From contig CAZFUY010000074.1 in NCBI GenBank assembly GCA_964522445.1, positions 1 to 15,338 on the forward strand: a DNA stretch of 15,338 bases, written 5' to 3'. The position numbers were made by a program, and so were the translations under genes. Each line of letters begins with the position of its first letter. The first letter of the stretch is position 1. This document shows, piece by piece, positions 13,268-15,338 of this stretch. The notes beneath the pieces were generated by a model. That model made no database searches and was not told the DNA's origin. It worked only from the letters and a program-made list of their open reading frames with translations. This DNA comes from CAZFUY01 sp964522445. Lineage in GTDB: Bacteria > Pseudomonadota > Gammaproteobacteria > SZUA-229.

Positions 13268-13426
13268 GAGACTTTTGCACGAAAGAGAAATATTTTAATA
13301 GTTTCCCATTTCATCGTCATTCCTGCATGCTTCTAGCAGGAATCTCGTATCTTTCTGGCTTAGGTTCACTAGATCCTTGCTTAAAAGTATACCGGGATGA
13401 CGAAATTTGTTTCGTGAGAATGTCTC
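13268..13426 (+). mobile_element. MITE-like element, copy B
   Basis: A 159-bp non-coding element, the better preserved sibling of 5814-5978. Terminal inverted repeats GAGACTTTTGCACGAAA (13268-13284) and its counterpart (13410-13426) match at 14 of 17 positions. The internal hairpin is ATTCCTGC (13319-13326) / GCAGGAAT (13336-13343), and an outer TCGTCAT...ATGACGA pair encloses most of the middle. AATTA flanks both sides (13263-13267 and 13427-13431). It is in the same orientation as copy A and again sits right at a stop codon. The remaining stretch to 13512 holds only the leader of the next gene. Confidence 0.8.
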
Positions 13427-13512
13427 AATTAGCATAACTTAGTAGTCTATGCGATAACATAATAGCTGTGGTGTTGTGTGATTTTACTTAAATTAATAAA
13501 CAGGGATACACT

Positions 13513-14907
13513 ATGAAAATTTCATTTCACGGAGCAGACCAGGGCGTTACTGGCTCATGTCATTTAGTAGAATGTGCGGGTAAACGAATCCTTATTGATT
13601 GCGGCATGTATCAGGGTGGGCGAGAGCTGGATGCAGAAAATTCTGAACCCTTTGGTTTTGATCCTGCATCCATTGATTTTTTATTACTCACTCATGCGCA
13701 TTTAGATCACTGTGGGCGAATTCCTTTATTAGTACAGCGAGGTTTTACCGGTGAAATTATTAGCACCGCTGCAACCATTGAGCTGGCTCGATTAGTTATG
13801 CTGGATTCTGCTGGATTACAGGAAGAAGAAGCGCGTTATAAATTGCGCAAGGCAAGTCGTCGCAATGGAAATCATACAGCAGATATTGTGCCTTTATACA
13901 CGACATTAGATGCGCTAAATAGTCTGGATTATTTTGGCCGCAAGGCTCATTACGATCAGGCTATTCAACTGACATTAGGTGTATCTGCAACCTTTATCGA
14001 TGCCGGGCATATTCTGGGTTCTGCCAGTATTCTTTTAGAGCTTGAAGAAAATGGACAACAGCATCGGTTATTATTTTCTGGTGATCTTGGTTACAGTGAT
14101 CGTGCAATATTGCGTAACCCAACACCACCACCCGAAGTTGATACGGTAGTCATGGAAACAACTTACGGTGATCGTTTACACAAACAACTAAAACCATCGA
14201 TTGATGAACTCTACGATATTATTAATGAAACACTGGGCCGAGGAGGAAATGTTATTATTCCAACCTTTGCACTGGAACGTGCGCAGGAAATTCTTTATTA
14301 CCTGCGTGAAGGCGTTGAAAAACATCAGCTTAAACATTTTATGAATGTATTTCTTGATTCACCCATGGCAATTTCAGCCACCAAAATATTTGAACGGCAT
14401 CCAGAATGTTTTGATAAAGCCACATTAAAACTGGCAGACGGTTATGGCGATGTTTTTAGTCTTCCGGGATTGCGTTTTACTCGTGAAACATCTGAATCAA
14501 TGGCCATTAGTCAGCTTGAAGGAGGTGCTGTTATTATGGCAGGCTCTGGTATGTGTACGGGGGGGCGAGTACGTCATCACCTGAAACATAATCTATGGGG
14601 CAGACGAAATAGTGTTGTATTTGTAGGCTATGCCGCACAGGGCACATTAGCACGACGTATTATTGATGGTGCAGACCGTGTGCGTATTTTTAGCGAAGAC
14701 ATTCAGGTGCATGCAAGTATTCACACTATTGGTGGTTTTTCAGCTCATGCAGATCAGGCCGAATTGTTAGCGTGGCATCAACACACGGGTCACCCAGAAA
14801 CAACATTTCTTGTGCATGGAGAAGAAAGAAGTATGCAGGCTTTTTCTAAAAAATTAAAAAATACCAATGTGAAAATTCCTGAATTGCATCAGGAATTTGT
14901 TCTTTAA
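13513..14907 (+). CDS. MBL-fold beta-CASP ribonuclease (CPSF73/YSH1-like)
   Basis: A 464-residue metallo-beta-lactamase/beta-CASP nuclease with a C-terminal Zn-dependent-metallohydrolase RNA-specificity domain, related to archaeal and eukaryotic CPSF73 RNases and their bacterial homologues; it should cut or trim RNA. The zinc site is visible: H61-A-H63-L-D65-H66, H166 in DAGHILGS, D191 in FSGDLG, and the terminal H435 in LVHGE. The beta-CASP region has E215 in ETTYGD, PTFALERAQE near 250, SPMA, and AGSGMCTGGRVRHHL; FSAHAD follows. Length is normal for the family. The start ATG is preceded by CAGGGATACACT, whose AGGG can serve as ribosome site; this 12-mer also occurs in the hrpB leader. It is single-gene, with a repeat cluster after it. 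Confidence 0.95.
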   Translation: MKISFHGADQGVTGSCHLVECAGKRILIDCGMYQGGRELDAENSEPFGFDPASIDFLLLTHAHLDHCGRIPLLVQRGFTGEIISTAATIELARLVMLDSAGLQEEEARYKLRKASRRNGNHTADIVPLYTTLDALNSLDYFGRKAHYDQAIQLTLGVSATFIDAGHILGSASILLELEENGQQHRLLFSGDLGYSDRAILRNPTPPPEVDTVVMETTYGDRLHKQLKPSIDELYDIINETLGRGGNVIIPTFALERAQEILYYLREGVEKHQLKHFMNVFLDSPMAISATKIFERHPECFDKATLKLADGYGDVFSLPGLRFTRETSESMAISQLEGGAVIMAGSGMCTGGRVRHHLKHNLWGRRNSVVFVGYAAQGTLARRIIDGADRVRIFSEDIQVHASIHTIGGFSAHADQAELLAWHQHTGHPETTFLVHGEERSMQAFSKKLKNTNVKIPELHQEFVL

Positions 14908-14991
14908 TTTTTAACAGGTAAATACCTGTGTTCTAAGAATGTGGTTTTGGTTTTACCCTATAAGGGCGCAGAAAAAACAACAAATACTACG

Positions 14992-15020
14992 TCTTTCCCA
15001 CATGCTTCTAGCGGGAATCC
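14992..15020 (+). repeat. Core fragment of the ATGCTTCTAGC hairpin repeat
   Basis: TTCCCACATGCTTCTAGCGGGAA is a 5-bp hairpin with the same loop (CATGCTTCTAGC) as the internal hairpin of both MITE-like copies, with C/G changes on both sides of the stem so pairing is retained. The inverted ends of the full element are absent here, so it is a fragment or a separate short unit. A small hairpin ACAGGT/ACCTGT at 14914-14929 lies upstream. Confidence 0.5.
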
Positions 15021-15034
15021 ACTCAAGTAGACAA

Positions 15035-15109
15035 GTAGGGTGGATCAAGCGTAGCGGATCCACAAAAATTAGCAAAACCGGTGGATCTGCTACGCTTGAT
15101 CTACCCTAC
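15035..15109. repeat. Palindromic GTAGGGTGGATCAAGCG repeat
   Basis: Arms 15035-15063 and 15081-15109 are complementary at 27 of 29 positions around a 17-base centre. It is the 'TAGGGTGGAT..AGCGTAGC..ATCCACC' type of dispersed palindrome found in many proteobacteria. The short open frame running through it (14939-15127) is produced by these repeats and is not credible as a gene. Confidence 0.75.
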
Positions 15110-15164
15110 AGATTAATTAAAATTTAGAGTGGTTTCCTAAAGTAGAAGTGTATTATATTTAAGA

Positions 15165-15211
15165 GAGGACTTTTAGTCCTCAGTAGCAACCTATGGACTT
15201 TCAGTCCATAG
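15165..15211 (-). repeat. Tandem-hairpin repeat, copy 2 (inverted relative to copy 1)
   Basis: Hairpin GAGGACT (15165-15171), loop TTT, AGTCCTC (15175-15181) is followed by CTATGGACT (15191-15199), loop TTC, AGTCCATAG (15203-15211); both are perfectly paired. Read on the - strand, the order and flanks match 9319-9367. The CTATGG hairpin is nearly unchanged, while the partner stem differs in sequence but stays fully paired. Confidence 0.7.
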
Positions 15212-15227
15212 TCGTTGAGTTCGTACA

Positions 15228-15256
15228 AAGGTCTCTAAATATATTTATGAGACCTT
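15228..15256. terminator. Hairpin overlapping the 3' end of the - strand ATPase gene
   Basis: AAGGTCTC (15228-15235) pairs perfectly with GAGACCTT (15249-15256), and the AT-rich inside (TAAATA/TATTTA) can extend the stem with one bulged base. It covers the end of the - strand CDS and may protect or terminate that transcript. On the - strand only TTT follows, so terminator strength is uncertain. Confidence 0.4.
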
Positions 15257-15338
15257 AAAAAACGATAGCTTGCAACTTTTACTGCATCATTAAAAACAAA
15301 CCATGCCATTGCATAGGCCCACATCCAGAGCGCATATT
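15235..15338 (-). CDS. C-terminal end of a probable P-type (H+-transporting) ATPase, cut by window end
   Basis: The - strand frame entering at the window edge reads 33 residues ending at TAG (15235-15237). YALWMWAYAMAWF is a hydrophobic, Trp-rich helix end, followed by VFNDAVKVASYRFLRSHK. The W-x-x-x-x-N-D-x-x-K-x-x-x-Y-R pattern resembles the last transmembrane helix and tail of bacterial plasma-membrane type (IIIA) proton P-type ATPases, which end in a WF..ND..K...Y motif. Only this tail is visible, so the identification is a motif-level inference; another membrane transporter is possible. It converges with the beta-CASP RNase gene across a repeat cluster. Confidence 0.5.
   Translation of the reverse strand, partial: YALWMWAYAMAWFVFNDAVKVASYRFLRSHKYI

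Noticed and set aside
14939..15127. A 62-codon open frame after the beta-CASP RNase gene
   Set aside because: It runs through two palindromic repeats, has no ribosome site and no protein-like composition; it is produced by the repeats.
2233..15127. The idea that all the RNA-related genes form one new system
   Set aside because: RhlE, HrpB, YebC-type and beta-CASP proteins are common core genes; they lie in separate transcription units, and the NYN gene arrived as a cassette.

Overview
The window looks like an AT-rich gammaproteobacterial chromosome. HrpB, YaeQ, an RhlE-type helicase and a YeeN-type YebC protein are typical of that group, and hypF-hypE show that the organism makes a [NiFe] hydrogenase. 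A free-living or symbiotic hydrogen- or sulfur-oxidising lineage would fit, but that is inference; no taxonomic marker gene is present.

Layout. 1-1492: the 3' end of hypF and all of hypE, closing a hydrogenase-maturation operon. 1631-2988: a short integron-cassette remnant without an integrase. It holds cassette 1 (an unrecognised 149-aa protein) with a well-folding attC site (2100-2217), then cassette 2 (an NYN-LOTUS putative RNase) whose own attC survives only as its first bases. 2989-3811: a RAYT/IS200-like element with perfect 22-bp inverted ends, inserted in that second attC. 3991-9295, + strand: RhlE-type RNA helicase, a PilZ protein, HrpB helicase and YaeQ. 9296-9640: a gene-free block of three unrelated palindromic repeats. 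9641-10985, - strand: an RRM protein, a conserved hypothetical and a YebC/YeeN-family protein, probably co-transcribed. 11166-14907, + strand: a class I glutamine amidotransferase paired with a DHH/DHHA1 phosphoesterase, a SpoIIAA-like protein, and a beta-CASP metallo-beta-lactamase ribonuclease. 14908-15234: a second repeat cluster. 15235-15338, - strand: the last 33 residues of what looks like a P-type (H+) ATPase.

RNA metabolism recurs: RhlE, HrpB, NYN-LOTUS, RRM, YebC-family, beta-CASP RNase and perhaps the DHH protein. Most of these are core genes scattered by chance or by shared chromosomal context; there is no evidence that they form one system.

The most distinctive features are non-coding: (i) the attC-bounded cassettes disrupted by a RAYT element; (ii) a MITE-like family (5814-5978, 13268-13426), both copies flanked by the same AATTA pentamer and both sitting exactly at a stop codon; (iii) a tandem-hairpin repeat (9319-9367, and inverted at 15165-15211) whose variable stem keeps its pairing between copies; (iv) an inverted repeat abutting the hrpB start codon, with an extra half-copy after the rhlE gene.
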